NCBI RefSeq assembly: GCF_040219215.1
Contig: NZ_JAVJSX010000008.1
Location: 806,001-870,000, forward strand
Direction: 5' to 3'
DNA length: 64,000 nucleotides
DNA from: Thalassobaculum_A sp040219215
Lineage (GTDB): Bacteria; Pseudomonadota; Alphaproteobacteria; Thalassobaculales; Thalassobaculaceae
Shown here: piece after piece, positions 43,006 through 51,464 of the stretch
How the letters are laid out: every line of letters begins with the position of its first letter
How positions within the stretch are numbered: the stretch's first letter is position 1
The notes under the pieces: model-generated
What the model saw: the letters and a program-made list of their open reading frames with translations, nothing else
Database searches by the model: none
What the model was told of the DNA's origin: nothing
Position numbers and translations under genes: made by a program

Positions 43006-44235
43006 CTAGCGTTTGCCGCCGGCCATCCGCACCGATTCCGGCATGGCCCGTAGCTTCAGCATGGCCCACACGCCGAACACCGGACCGAGAGCGAGCGGGG
43101 CGAACGCCCATCGCCAGCCGACGATATCGGCGACGGCGGGAACCAGATGAATGGTCGCCAGGGTCAGCAGGAAGCCGACCGAGGTCTGCAGGGTCAGCAT
43201 GGTGCCGACAGTCTCCGGCGCCGACAGTTCGGCCACGCCGGCGGAGAACTGGGCGGAGTCGGCGACGATCGTCAGGCCCCACACCATCACCACGACGGTC
43301 AGCAGGACCGGCCAGTCGGTGAACAGGAACCCGACCAGCAGGGCGCAGCCGCCGCTGACCACCATGCAGCCACCGGCGACCAGGGTCCTGCCCAGCCGGT
43401 CGGCGGCATAGCCGGCAATCACCGCGCCGATCCCGCCAACCGCGATCGCGGCAAAGGTGGCGACCGTGGCGTAAGTGCCGGCGCTGGCTCCGGCGGCGGG
43501 GGCGTAGGCCTTGCCCAGGAACACCGCGAGCCAGGCCCACATGGCGTACAGCTCCCACATGTGGCCGAGGTAGCCGAAGTTGGCGTAGCGAACCGGCCGG
43601 TCGGTCCAGTACCGCAGGATGTGCCGGGGGTCGAACCGTGCGGCGCGGCGGGTGGCCGGTCCCTCCTGGACCAGCAGGATCAGTGCCGCGCCGGTTGCGG
43701 CGGCGGCCGATCCGGCGATCAGGGTCAGGCGCCAGTCGAGCCCGCCGAGCGCCAGGAACAGGTGCGGGCTGGCGGAGCCCAGCGTTACCGCTCCGACCAG
43801 GAGCCCGACCACCAGCCCCATGTCGCCCAGCGCCCAGCCGGCGGCCAGGCGCATGCCCACCGGATAGATCCCGGCCATGCAGAACCCGGTTGCCAGGCGC
43901 AGTCCGACGATGGCCCAGGAGTCCGGCGGCAGGGCGAGGATCGCGAGGTTGGCGGCCGATGCGAGCAGGGCGCTGGCGCAGAACAGATGGCGGCCGTCGA
44001 TCCGGTCGGAGAGGCCGAGGAAGGCGCTGACAAGCGTCCCAAGGACGAAACCCAGCTGGACCCCGCCGGTGAACCACGAGGCCAGCGCCGCCGGGATCGC
44101 CACCTCGGCCCGCATCGCCGGGACGACGGCGGTGGCGGAGAACCACAGCGTCATGGCCGCCACCTGGGCAACCACGATCAGGGTCAGCGAGAACAGGCGC
44201 GACGGAGGCACTGCCGTCGCCGGGATCCTGCTCAT
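43006..44235 (-). CDS. MFS transporter
   Basis: 409 aa with twelve hydrophobic segments. It resembles the CynX/NimT-like or small-solute group of the major facilitator superfamily: a conserved GFVLGTLVSAFLGLSDRIDGR loop between helices 2 and 3 and YAADRLGRTLVAGGCM in the second half. Substrate unknown. Its ATG overlaps the DUF1028 stop (ATGA), so it is coupled to that hydrolase-like gene. Confidence 0.9.
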   Translation of the reverse strand: MSRIPATAVPPSRLFSLTLIVVAQVAAMTLWFSATAVVPAMRAEVAIPAALASWFTGGVQLGFVLGTLVSAFLGLSDRIDGRHLFCASALLASAANLAILALPPDSWAIVGLRLATGFCMAGIYPVGMRLAAGWALGDMGLVVGLLVGAVTLGSASPHLFLALGGLDWRLTLIAGSAAAATGAALILLVQEGPATRRAARFDPRHILRYWTDRPVRYANFGYLGHMWELYAMWAWLAVFLGKAYAPAAGASAGTYATVATFAAIAVGGIGAVIAGYAADRLGRTLVAGGCMVVSGGCALLVGFLFTDWPVLLTVVVMVWGLTIVADSAQFSAGVAELSAPETVGTMLTLQTSVGFLLTLATIHLVPAVADIVGWRWAFAPLALGPVFGVWAMLKLRAMPESVRMAGGKR

Positions 44236-44906
44236 GGGTCGCCCGGCACGCCGTAGGCCGGCGCGGTTGACGGGTCGAGCGCCCGGGTGATGTAGGCGTC
44301 CATCTCCGGCGCCCAGCGCGCCCACAGCGCCGCCAACTCGCCGATCGGATCGGCGGACCAGTCGACCCGCAGATCGGCGACCGGCCACGCGGCGTCCTTG
44401 ACCAGCAGGAGTCCGGCGGAATGCACCGACCCGGCCTCGCCGCCGGCGTCGAGCCCGCTGCGCAGCGCGGCAACCAGCCGGTCGCCGAGGGCCTGCCCGG
44501 CGGCCCCTTCGAACGCCGCGACCATGGCTGCCGGCACGCCGTCATTGGCGAGCAGGTTGCCGGCCGCAACGCAGTCGCGGCCCCGGGCAGTGGCGTGGAT
44601 GCCGAGGGTCTTGGCGCCGCTGTAGGCGGCCGTTCCGCCGTTGCGGTCGATCAGCGCCAGTTGCCGGTAGGCAACGTCGGGGGCTTCGGCGACCAGCCGG
44701 TCGAGCGCGGCTTGCGCGGTCGCTCCCGATGCCAGCAGGTCGAGGCCGGCCGGCCCCAGCCGGGGGTCGGTGATGTTCTGGCTGGCGACCGCCCCGACCC
44801 CGGCCCTTGCGAACGCACAGCGCGCGGCGACCGCCGTGGAGGACGAACTGACGACCATGCCGAACGCGCCGGTGTCGGCGCAGCGGCCCAGGAGGGAGAA
44901 GGTCAT
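44232..44906 (-). CDS. DUF1028 protein (Ntn-hydrolase-like), copy 2
   Basis: 224 aa: MTFSLLGRCADTGAFGMVVSSSSTAVAARCAFARAGVGAVASQNITDPRLGPAGLDLLASG and LLLVKDAAWPVADLRVDWSADPIGELAAL. It is coupled to the MFS transporter by a 4-base overlap, suggesting the transporter imports or exports the substrate or product. About 45-50 percent alike to copies 1 and 3 by eye in the conserved parts. Confidence 0.87.
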   Translation of the reverse strand: MTFSLLGRCADTGAFGMVVSSSSTAVAARCAFARAGVGAVASQNITDPRLGPAGLDLLASGATAQAALDRLVAEAPDVAYRQLALIDRNGGTAAYSGAKTLGIHATARGRDCVAAGNLLANDGVPAAMVAAFEGAAGQALGDRLVAALRSGLDAGGEAGSVHSAGLLLVKDAAWPVADLRVDWSADPIGELAALWARWAPEMDAYITRALDPSTAPAYGVPGDP

Positions 44907-45027
44907 CGCGGTGGTTCCATCGTGCTGGTTTGGCGGATGTGCAACGCAAGCTCGGCATGGGCAGGCACCCGCCAGGGACGCTATACCGGTCGGCGACTGC
45001 GGTAAACGGATCGACGGAGGTACAGGC

Positions 45028-46011
45028 ATGCGCATCGGCATCGTTGGGGCAGGGGCGGTCGGCGGGTTCCTGGCCGGGCATCTGGCACGGGCCGGAACCG
45101 AGGTGGCGCTGCTGGCGCGCGGCCCGCATCTGGCGGCACTGCGCGAGCGTGGGCTGACGGTGGAAAGCCAGGGGCAGCGCTGGACGGTCCGGGTGCTGGC
45201 CTCCGATCGGGCGGGCGACCTGGGGGAAATGGATGCAGTGGTGGTCACCGCCAAGGCGCCGGCCCTGCCGGCGATCGCGGCGGCGATCGCGCCGATGCTC
45301 GGCCCGGACACTCCGGTGATCTGCGCCATGAACGGCATTCCCTGGTGGTACGATCACGGGCGCGCCGGCGCGGCCGCGGACCGGACGATCGCTCGGCTCG
45401 ATCCCGACGGCGCGATCTGGCGCGGCATCGGCCCGCAGCGGGCAATCGGCTGCGTGGTCGACTGCCCGGCCCAGGTGGTGGAACCGGGACTGGTGCGGCA
45501 TGTGGCCCCGCGGCCCGGCGCGCTGACCCTGGGCGAGCCGGAGGGCGGCACCTCGGAGCGGATGACCCGGCTGGCGGCGGCGATCGAGGCATCCGGGGTG
45601 AAGGCGCCGATGGTCGACGACATCCGCGCCGCCCTGTGGTCCAAGCTGTTCGTGAACATCTCGCGCTCGCCGCTTGGCGTGCTGACCGGTGCGACCGAGC
45701 GGGAACTCGCCGCCGATCCGGGCACCTTGTCGGTTACCCTGGCGATCATGCGCGAGGCCCAGGCGGTGGCCCGGGCCCACGGCATCGAGGTCGCGATCGA
45801 CGTGGACCGGCAGAGCGACCCGCAGAACCGGTCGGAGCACCGCTCGTCGATGCTGCAGGACTGGGACCTCGGCCGGCCGATGGAGATCGACGGCATCGTA
45901 CGGGTCGTCCAGGACTTTGCCCGCGCCGCCGACGTGCCGACGCCGACCCTGGACGTGGTCGCGACCCTGCTGGAGGCGAAGGCGCGCGGGGCGGGTACCT
46001 ACGAGGGGTGA
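45028..46011 (+). CDS. Ketopantoate reductase family (ApbA/PanE-like) protein
   Basis: 327 aa NADPH-dependent reductase. MRIGIVGAGAVGGFLAGHLARAGTEVALLARG is the nucleotide fold; VICAMNGIPWW, DDIRAALWSKLFVNISRSPLGVLTGAT and RSSMLQDWDLGRPMEIDGIVRVV are the ApbA/PanE C-terminal signatures, including the catalytic Lys. PanE makes pantoate for CoA, but many paralogues act on other 2-keto acids. AGGAGG-like GGAGG precedes the ATG. Confidence 0.9.
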   Translation: MRIGIVGAGAVGGFLAGHLARAGTEVALLARGPHLAALRERGLTVESQGQRWTVRVLASDRAGDLGEMDAVVVTAKAPALPAIAAAIAPMLGPDTPVICAMNGIPWWYDHGRAGAAADRTIARLDPDGAIWRGIGPQRAIGCVVDCPAQVVEPGLVRHVAPRPGALTLGEPEGGTSERMTRLAAAIEASGVKAPMVDDIRAALWSKLFVNISRSPLGVLTGATERELAADPGTLSVTLAIMREAQAVARAHGIEVAIDVDRQSDPQNRSEHRSSMLQDWDLGRPMEIDGIVRVVQDFARAADVPTPTLDVVATLLEAKARGAGTYEG

Positions 46012-46035
46012 CGTCGGGGTGGGACGGGTCGAGAG

Positions 46036-46425
46036 TTACTCGGCCGCTTCCCGATTGAAGAACTTGTTCGGGCTGAGGAAGGTGCCGAGCAGGAGCGCGC
46101 CGTTGCGCGACTTGGCGACGTGGCGCGAGCCGGCGGGGCGCCACACGAAGTTTCCGGCAGTCGCCTCGCCTTCCTCGTCCTCGATCGAGCCTTCCAGCAC
46201 GAAGGTCTGCTCGATCTCCACATGCTCGTGCAGCGGCAGCTCGGAACCGGGCGCCCATTTGAACAGCGCGGTCAGCAGGCCGGTCTCCTCGTCCTTCAGC
46301 AGGACCTTCCACTCGACGCCAGGATACGGTGTCGGCTCCCACGGCATGGCGTTGACGTCGACGTAGCGCGAAGCGAGCGCGCCGAGCCCGGCGTGGTTGG
46401 GAGCTTTCGGAGTATGGGCCGTCAT
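46036..46425 (-). CDS. Cupin-domain protein (ChrR-like)
   Basis: 129 aa cupin: GVEWKVLLKDEETGLLTALFKWAPGSELPLHEHVEIEQTFVLEGSIEDEEGEATAGNFVWRPAGSRHVAKSRNGALLLGTF with metal ligands HEH...E...H. It matches the cupin half of ChrR anti-sigma factors but has no zinc N-terminal domain, so it is a free cupin of unknown ligand. Confidence 0.87.
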   Translation of the reverse strand: MTAHTPKAPNHAGLGALASRYVDVNAMPWEPTPYPGVEWKVLLKDEETGLLTALFKWAPGSELPLHEHVEIEQTFVLEGSIEDEEGEATAGNFVWRPAGSRHVAKSRNGALLLGTFLSPNKFFNREAAE

Positions 46426-46538
46426 GATGTCCTCCCTCGGACGGGGTTGGCCTGAACCGGTGGGCCATTGTTCCGCCGACCGCCGCCGACTACAAGGTTG
46501 AAGCTGGTGCGATAAAAACCTGGAAAATAGAAATTATG

Positions 46539-46553
46539 CCGGTAATATTCCGG
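46539..46553 (+). promoter_or_regulatory. Hyphenated palindrome touching the Lrp gene start
   Basis: CCGG-TAATATT-CCGG is almost symmetrical and ends two bases before the ATG. There is no ribosome site in front of the ATG, so the mRNA may be leaderless and the palindrome an autoregulatory site. Confidence 0.4.
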
Positions 46554-46555
46554 AT

Positions 46556-47026
46556 ATGGATGATATTGACCGTAAGATTATCGACACCGTGCAATCCGAC
46601 GGGCGTGTAACCAGCGCCGCGCTGGCGGAGGCGACCGGCCTGTCGGTATCGGCGGCGAACGATCGGCTGCGCCGGCTGGGCGAGCGCGGGGTGATCGCCG
46701 GGTGGACCGCCCTTATCGATCCCGAAGCGGTCGGCCTGGGCCTCCTGGCCTTCGTGTTCGTGCTGATCGACCGCACCGAGCGCAACGCGCCTTTTCTGGC
46801 GGCGGCGTCGGCGCTGCCGGAGGTGCTGGAACTGCATCACGTCACCGGCGAATGGTCCTACCTGCTGAAGGTCCGAGCGGCCAGCCCGCGTGCCCTGGAG
46901 GGACTGATCAGCGACCGCATCAAGGCGATCCCGGGGGTGGCGCGCAGCCTGACCGTGATCGCTTTGTCCAGCAGCAAGGAGACCTCGGCCCTGCCGGTGG
47001 AGGCGATGCATGATGGCCGGCGCTGA
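46556..47026 (+). CDS. Lrp/AsnC-family transcriptional regulator
   Basis: 156 aa. HTH at residues 1-55 (DDIDRKIIDTVQSDGRVTSAALAEATGLSVSAANDRLRRLGERGVIAGWTALIDPEAVG) and a RAM ligand domain (LLAFVFVLIDRTERNAPFL, LELHHVTGEWSYLLKVRAASPRALEGLI). It overlaps a LysE-family exporter by 17 bases, the common regulator-exporter pair in which the amino acid induces its own export. Confidence 0.93.
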   Translation: MDDIDRKIIDTVQSDGRVTSAALAEATGLSVSAANDRLRRLGERGVIAGWTALIDPEAVGLGLLAFVFVLIDRTERNAPFLAAASALPEVLELHHVTGEWSYLLKVRAASPRALEGLISDRIKAIPGVARSLTVIALSSSKETSALPVEAMHDGRR

Positions 47027-47675
47027 TCTTGCGCTGTCGGCGTCAGGCGCATCGGCTTTCCTGACCGGGCTGCTGTTCGGGCTGGCGCTTGCCATGCCGG
47101 TCGGGCCGATCGGCCTGCTGTGCATACGGCGCAGCCTGGACGACGGCTTCACGGTCGGCTTTGCGACCGGCCTGGGGGCCGCGGTGGCCGATGCCGGGTA
47201 CGGTGCGGTCGCTGCGTTCGGATTGACCGCGGTCTCGGCGTTCCTGCTGGCGTGGCAAGGACCGTTGGCGCTGCTGGGCGGCGGGCTGCTGGTGTGGCTG
47301 GGCGTTGCGTCCTGGCGAGTTCGCCCTGCGGCGGACGCGGCACCGGGGTCCCGTGCCGGACGGCCGATCGCGGCGTTCGCCCAGACCGTGCTGCTGACCG
47401 CCGGCAACCCGCAGACCGTCCTGACCTTCGTGGCGCTGTTCGCCGGGCTCGGCCTCGCCACAGCCGCTGATGCCGGATGGCAGCGGGCAGCCGCTCTGGT
47501 GCTTGGGGTGTTCCTTGGCTCGGCGGCATGGTGGCTGGTGCTGGCCGGCGGAGTAGCCGGCCTTCTGCGCGGCCGATTGAGCGCGGTCCGAATGCTGTGG
47601 ATCAACCGCGGCGCCGGCGCGGTGATCGCCGGTTTCGGATTGGTCGCGATCGCCCGCGGGCTGGGGATGATCTGA
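47010..47675 (+). CDS. LysE-family amino acid exporter
   Basis: 221 aa with six membrane segments: FLTGLLFGLALAMPVGPIGLLCIRRSLDDGFTVGFATGLGAAVADAGYGAVAAFGL and GRPIAAFAQTVLLTAGNPQTVLTFVALFAGLGLA are LysE/RhtB signatures. Its start lies inside the Lrp gene, so expression is tied to it. Confidence 0.9.
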   Translation: MMAGADLALSASGASAFLTGLLFGLALAMPVGPIGLLCIRRSLDDGFTVGFATGLGAAVADAGYGAVAAFGLTAVSAFLLAWQGPLALLGGGLLVWLGVASWRVRPAADAAPGSRAGRPIAAFAQTVLLTAGNPQTVLTFVALFAGLGLATAADAGWQRAAALVLGVFLGSAAWWLVLAGGVAGLLRGRLSAVRMLWINRGAGAVIAGFGLVAIARGLGMI

Positions 47676-47780
47676 CCGTGGAGCCGTGCGTCGACGGAAC
47701 GGGTGTCTGCATCGAAGCGCCGTAGGACGCTGCGGCGACGATCCGCTAGGTTTCGTCTCCCACCGCCAGGAGGCTTCATC

Positions 47781-48740
47781 GTGACCGACCGCGCCCGCAT
47801 TCTGCTCTGGACCGACGCCGCCGCGCGCTATGTCGAAGCCATCGATGCCGCCGGGCTGTCCGGCCGGGTCGCGGTCGACCAGCTGTCGCGCAAGGACAAG
47901 CCCTCGGCCGACCAGCTTGCCAACACCGAGGCGCTGATGGCGGTCGGCGTGCCGGCCGGGATGCTGCCGGCGATGCCGAAGCTGCGCTGGGCCCAGTCGA
48001 TGACCGCGGGGGTCGAGGGATGGCTGGCGCTGCCCGACCTGCCGGCCGGCCTGACGCTGACCTGCGCGCGCGGCACCCACCGCGAGTCGATGCCGGAGAA
48101 CATCATCGGCGCGCTGATGTTCGTCGCCAAGCCCTACGCGGTGAACGCCGAGAACCAGAAGCGCCGGCAGTGGGTGCAGACCGTGGCCCAGCCGATCAAC
48201 GGCAAGACCCTCGGCATCCTCGGTCTCGGCGAGATCGGCCAGGAGGTGGCGCGGATCGCCGCCGCGCTCGGCATGCGGGTGATCGGCACCAAGCGCCGCC
48301 CGCAGCCGATGGACCATGTTGCCGAGGTCCTGCCGCCGGAACGGACCGCCGAGGTGCTGGCACAGTCCGATTTCGTGCTGCTGCTGCTGCCGGCGACGCC
48401 GGAGACCGACAGTCTGATGAACGCCGAACGGTTGGCGATGATGAAGCCGAGCGCGTGGCTGCTGAACTTCGGCCGCGGCCACCTGATCGACGACGATGCC
48501 CTGATCGCGGCGGCGAAGGCCAAGACCATCGCCGGCGCGGTGCTCGACGTGTACCGCCAGGAGCCGCTGCCGGCCGACCACCCGTTCTGGATCACCGACG
48601 GCATCGTGGTGCTGCCGCACATCGGCGGCCCGCACCCCCAGCGTGATTCGATCGTGGCCAAACTGTTCGTGGAGAACCTGCGCCGCTTCCTCGATGGCGA
48701 ACCGCTGAAGGAAGTGGTGGACCGCGCCGCCGGTTACTGA
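47781..48740 (+). CDS. D-2-hydroxyacid dehydrogenase
   Basis: 319 aa NAD(P)-dependent enzyme. GKTLGILGLGEIGQEVARIAAALGMRVIGTKRR is the nucleotide motif; MKPSAWLLNFGRGHLIDDDALIAAAKAKTIAGAVLDVYRQEPLPADHPFWITDGIVVLPHIGG carries the catalytic Arg, Glu and His. The early RGTHRESMPENIIGALM shows the substrate-binding part. GTG start at 47781 has AGGAGG upstream. A role in glyoxylate or hydroxypyruvate reduction is typical. Confidence 0.92.
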   Translation: MTDRARILLWTDAAARYVEAIDAAGLSGRVAVDQLSRKDKPSADQLANTEALMAVGVPAGMLPAMPKLRWAQSMTAGVEGWLALPDLPAGLTLTCARGTHRESMPENIIGALMFVAKPYAVNAENQKRRQWVQTVAQPINGKTLGILGLGEIGQEVARIAAALGMRVIGTKRRPQPMDHVAEVLPPERTAEVLAQSDFVLLLLPATPETDSLMNAERLAMMKPSAWLLNFGRGHLIDDDALIAAAKAKTIAGAVLDVYRQEPLPADHPFWITDGIVVLPHIGGPHPQRDSIVAKLFVENLRRFLDGEPLKEVVDRAAGY

Positions 48741-48788
48741 TCGAGTCACTCCGACCCGTTTGACGTTATCCCATTCCAGGAGACTGCC

Positions 48789-49166
48789 ATGAAGACCGTC
48801 AAGCAGATGCTCGCCGACGCCGAAGCCGCGGTGCCGCGGATCAGCCCCGATGAAGCCAAGGGGCTGGTCGGCAAGCCCGACGTGCTGTTCCTCGACGTGC
48901 GCGAACCGGCTGAGGTGGCGACCTCCGGCAAGGTGCCGGGTGCGGTTGCCATCCCGCGCGGCCTGGTGGAGTTCCGCGCCGACCCGGAATCCGCGCTGCA
49001 CGACGCGGCGTTCGACCGGGCCAAGACCGTGGTCGCCTACTGCGCCTCCGGCGGCCGCTCGGCCCTGGTCGGCAAAACTCTGAAGGACATGGGCTACACC
49101 AACGTTCGCAACCTCGGCGGCTTCAAGGGCTGGGTCGACGCCGGCGGCGAGGTCGAGAAGGGCTGA
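48789..49166 (+). CDS. Rhodanese-domain protein
   Basis: 125 aa sulphurtransferase. FLDVREPAEVATSGKVPGAVAIPRGLVEF and the active-site loop VAYCASGGRSALVGKTLKDMGYTNVRNLGGFKGWVDAGG contain the catalytic Cys. Single cytoplasmic rhodanese domain with a short helical N-terminus; carries persulphide to an unknown acceptor. AGGAGA precedes the ATG. Confidence 0.92.
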   Translation: MKTVKQMLADAEAAVPRISPDEAKGLVGKPDVLFLDVREPAEVATSGKVPGAVAIPRGLVEFRADPESALHDAAFDRAKTVVAYCASGGRSALVGKTLKDMGYTNVRNLGGFKGWVDAGGEVEKG

Positions 49167-49187
49167 GAAGGCCTGTCCTTCGGAGCG

Positions 49188-50000
49188 CTACCCGATCTGC
49201 GAGGACAGCCCGCCGTCGACCGGCATGATCAGGCTGGTGATGTACTGGGCCTCGTCCGAGGCCAGGAACACCGCGGCGTTGGCGACGTCCCAGGCGGTGC
49301 CCATCCGGCGCAGCAGCGGCACCCGGTCGTCGCGCTCGCGGCGCACGGTGTCGCGGTCGACGTTGCGTTCCCGCGCCCGCCGCTCGATGGCCATCGGGGT
49401 GTCGATCAGGCCGGGCAGGATGGCGTTGGCCCGGATGCCGAACTCGGCATTCTCCAGCGCGAGATGGTGGGTCATGGTGTTCACCGCGCCCTTGCCGGTC
49501 TTGTAGGCGATCCCGGAGCGGTGGCCGGGCTCGCGCCGGGCGCAGATCGAGGCGATCGACGAGACGTTCAGGATCACGCCCGAGCGCTGTTCGCGCATCA
49601 CCGGCAGGACGTGCTTGCAGGTCATGAACATGCCTTTGAGGTTCATGGCGAACAACTGGTCCCAGATCCCGGCGTCCATCTCGGTGGTCGCGGCGTCGCC
49701 CTGGGATCGGCCGACGTTGTTGTGCAGGATGTCGATGCGGCGGTAGCGCTCCACGCAGGCCCGGGCGATCGCGCGGCAATCGTCCTCGCGGGTGATGTCG
49801 GCGACCAGCACGGATGCCTCGCCCCCGGAGTCGGCGATGATCCGCCCGGACTCCAGCGCCGCCTCTTCGTTGAGATCGACCAGCAGCACCTTGGCGCCCT
49901 CCTGGGCGAAGCGGATCGCAGTCGCGCGGCCGTTGCCCATGGTCTCGCCCGGCTGCTGGCCGGCACCGACCACGATCGCCACCTTGTCCTGAAGTCGCAT
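49188..50000 (-). CDS. SDR-family oxidoreductase
   Basis: 270 aa classical short-chain dehydrogenase. VAIVVGAGQQPGETMGNGRATAIRFAQEGAKVLLVD (cofactor), HNNVGRSQGD (NNVG variant of NNAG), VILNVSSIASICARREPGHRSGIAYKTGKGAVNTMTHHLALE with catalytic Ser, Tyr and Lys. It runs leftward from the GntR-type operator region together with the carboxymuconolactone decarboxylase-like gene. Confidence 0.92.
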   Translation of the reverse strand: MRLQDKVAIVVGAGQQPGETMGNGRATAIRFAQEGAKVLLVDLNEEAALESGRIIADSGGEASVLVADITREDDCRAIARACVERYRRIDILHNNVGRSQGDAATTEMDAGIWDQLFAMNLKGMFMTCKHVLPVMREQRSGVILNVSSIASICARREPGHRSGIAYKTGKGAVNTMTHHLALENAEFGIRANAILPGLIDTPMAIERRARERNVDRDTVRRERDDRVPLLRRMGTAWDVANAAVFLASDEAQYITSLIMPVDGGLSSQIG

Positions 50001-50028
50001 GGCCGGTTCCTTCCTGTTGATGGGGCGG

Positions 50029-50592
50029 TCAGGCCGGCGGTGTCGCGGGCAGCGGGAAACGCTCCAGGTACGGCGCGTAGTCGTCCTCGACGTCGATCTG
50101 CAGGCTGGCCAGGATCCGCACCACGCCGCAGTAGAATCCGACGGTGACGATCAGATCGGTCAGCATGTCGCGCTCCAGCGCCCGCTCCAGGACCGCGAAG
50201 GTGGCGTCGGAGACCGCGAGTTCGGTGACCATCTCGCGGGCCGCCCGCAGCACGGCGGTCTCCAGTTCCGGCAAGCCGCCATCGCCGTGGTCGGTTTCGC
50301 GGGCGATGGCGTGGATATCCTCGGGCGTCACCCCGAACTGTTCGATCCCGAGCTTGGCGTGGTGGGAGTACTCGTACGGGCTGCGGGTCAGGTAGCCGAC
50401 CTGGATGATCGCCAGCTCGCGCAGCCGCGCGTCGAGCCGGCTGCCGTAGCGGATGTATTGGGCGAGCCCGCTCCATCCGCGCGCCAGGCCGGGGCTGTTG
50501 GCCAGCGCCCGGTTCAGCGCAATCGGCCGCTTCAGCAGGTCGCGGTCGGCTTCGGCGAGGTCTTCGACGTCCAGATAGGGGATACGGGCCAT
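50029..50592 (-). CDS. Carboxymuconolactone decarboxylase family protein
   Basis: 187 aa helical protein: LNRALANSPGLARGWSGLAQYIRYGSRLDARLRELAIIQVGYLTRSPYEYSHHAKLGIEQFGVTPEDI, followed by a second helical half. AhpD/CMD fold; the CxxC of AhpD is replaced, so decarboxylase-like or lyase activity is likelier than peroxidase. ATG at 50592 has CAGGAG upstream. First gene of the leftward unit controlled from 50691-50734. Confidence 0.88.
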   Translation of the reverse strand: MARIPYLDVEDLAEADRDLLKRPIALNRALANSPGLARGWSGLAQYIRYGSRLDARLRELAIIQVGYLTRSPYEYSHHAKLGIEQFGVTPEDIHAIARETDHGDGGLPELETAVLRAAREMVTELAVSDATFAVLERALERDMLTDLIVTVGFYCGVVRILASLQIDVEDDYAPYLERFPLPATPPA

Positions 50593-50690
50593 GCGGACGG
50601 CTCCTGCTGCTGCGGCGGGTCTCGCAGTGTGGCGCAATATCGCGACGGAACGAGTCGCTTTCAGTGCACGACGGCGGTGCGGGAAACGCG

Positions 50691-50734
50691 TTGTTAGGAT
50701 TGTCGACAATCCTATTAATTGACAATCCTAACAA
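50691..50734. promoter_or_regulatory. GntR/FadR-type operator with three half sites
   Basis: TTGTTAGGATTGTC (50691-50704) and GACAATCCTAACAA (50721-50734) are exact 14-bp reverse complements. Within them AGGATTGTC and GACAATCCT meet at 50696-50713 as a perfect 18-bp palindrome with the GTCGAC core typical of GntR/FadR sites. It sits between the leftward CMD-SDR genes and the rightward HAD-GntR genes, where the GntR-FCD protein encoded at 51461 is the obvious binder. Confidence 0.75.
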
Positions 50735-50780
50735 GTACTCTCATGGTTTCGCTGCTGCCCGCGAACCCTGTGGGGACCCG

Positions 50781-51464
50781 ATGTCGCTCTCGTCGATCAG
50801 GTTTGTCTCGTTCGATTGCTACGGCACGTTGACCAACTTCCGGGTCGGCGACGTGACGCGTGACCGTTTGGCCGGGCGGGTCGCGCCGGACCGGATGCCG
50901 GCGTTCCTGTCGGATTTCAGCGCCTACCGGTTCGATGAAGTGCTCGGCGCCTGGAAGCCCTACGCCGAGGTGCTGCACCGATCGCTGGAGCGGACCTGCC
51001 GATGCTGGGGCGTGGACTTCGATCCGACCGATGCTCAGGCGATCGTGGACGCAGTGCCCACCTGGGGTCCGCACGCCGACGTTCCGGCGGCGCTGGCCCG
51101 GCTGGCGGGCGAGGTGCCGCTGGTGATCCTGTCGAATGCCGCCGACCACCAGATCCAGGCCAATGTCGACAAACTGGGCGCGCCGTTCCACGCCGTGCTG
51201 ACCGCCCAGCAGGCCCAAGCCTACAAGCCGCGTTTCCAGGCGTTCGAGTACATGTTCGACACCCTGGGCTGCGGGCCGGAGCACTTCCTCCACGTCTCGT
51301 CCAGCCTGCGTTACGACCTGATGTCGGCCCACGACCTGCACATCGGCCGGCGGGTGTTCGTCGACCGCGGGCACGGACCGGGCAACCCTGAATACGGTTA
51401 CCAGCGCATCGACGACCTGGGCGGGCTGCCCGGCGTGCTGGGGCTGGGGAACGGCGGCCGATGA
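50781..51464 (+). CDS. Haloacid dehalogenase type II-like HAD hydrolase
   Basis: 227 aa HAD protein: FVSFDCYGTLTNFRVG with nucleophile Asp, PLVILSNAADHQIQANVDKLG (motif II) and AQAYKPRFQAFEYMFDTLGCGPEHFLHVSSSLRYDLMSAHDLHIGRRVFVDRG. This is the L-2-haloacid dehalogenase subfamily, although many members hydrolyse other substrates. The stop overlaps the GntR gene (ATGA). Confidence 0.9.
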   Translation: MSLSSIRFVSFDCYGTLTNFRVGDVTRDRLAGRVAPDRMPAFLSDFSAYRFDEVLGAWKPYAEVLHRSLERTCRCWGVDFDPTDAQAIVDAVPTWGPHADVPAALARLAGEVPLVILSNAADHQIQANVDKLGAPFHAVLTAQQAQAYKPRFQAFEYMFDTLGCGPEHFLHVSSSLRYDLMSAHDLHIGRRVFVDRGHGPGNPEYGYQRIDDLGGLPGVLGLGNGGR

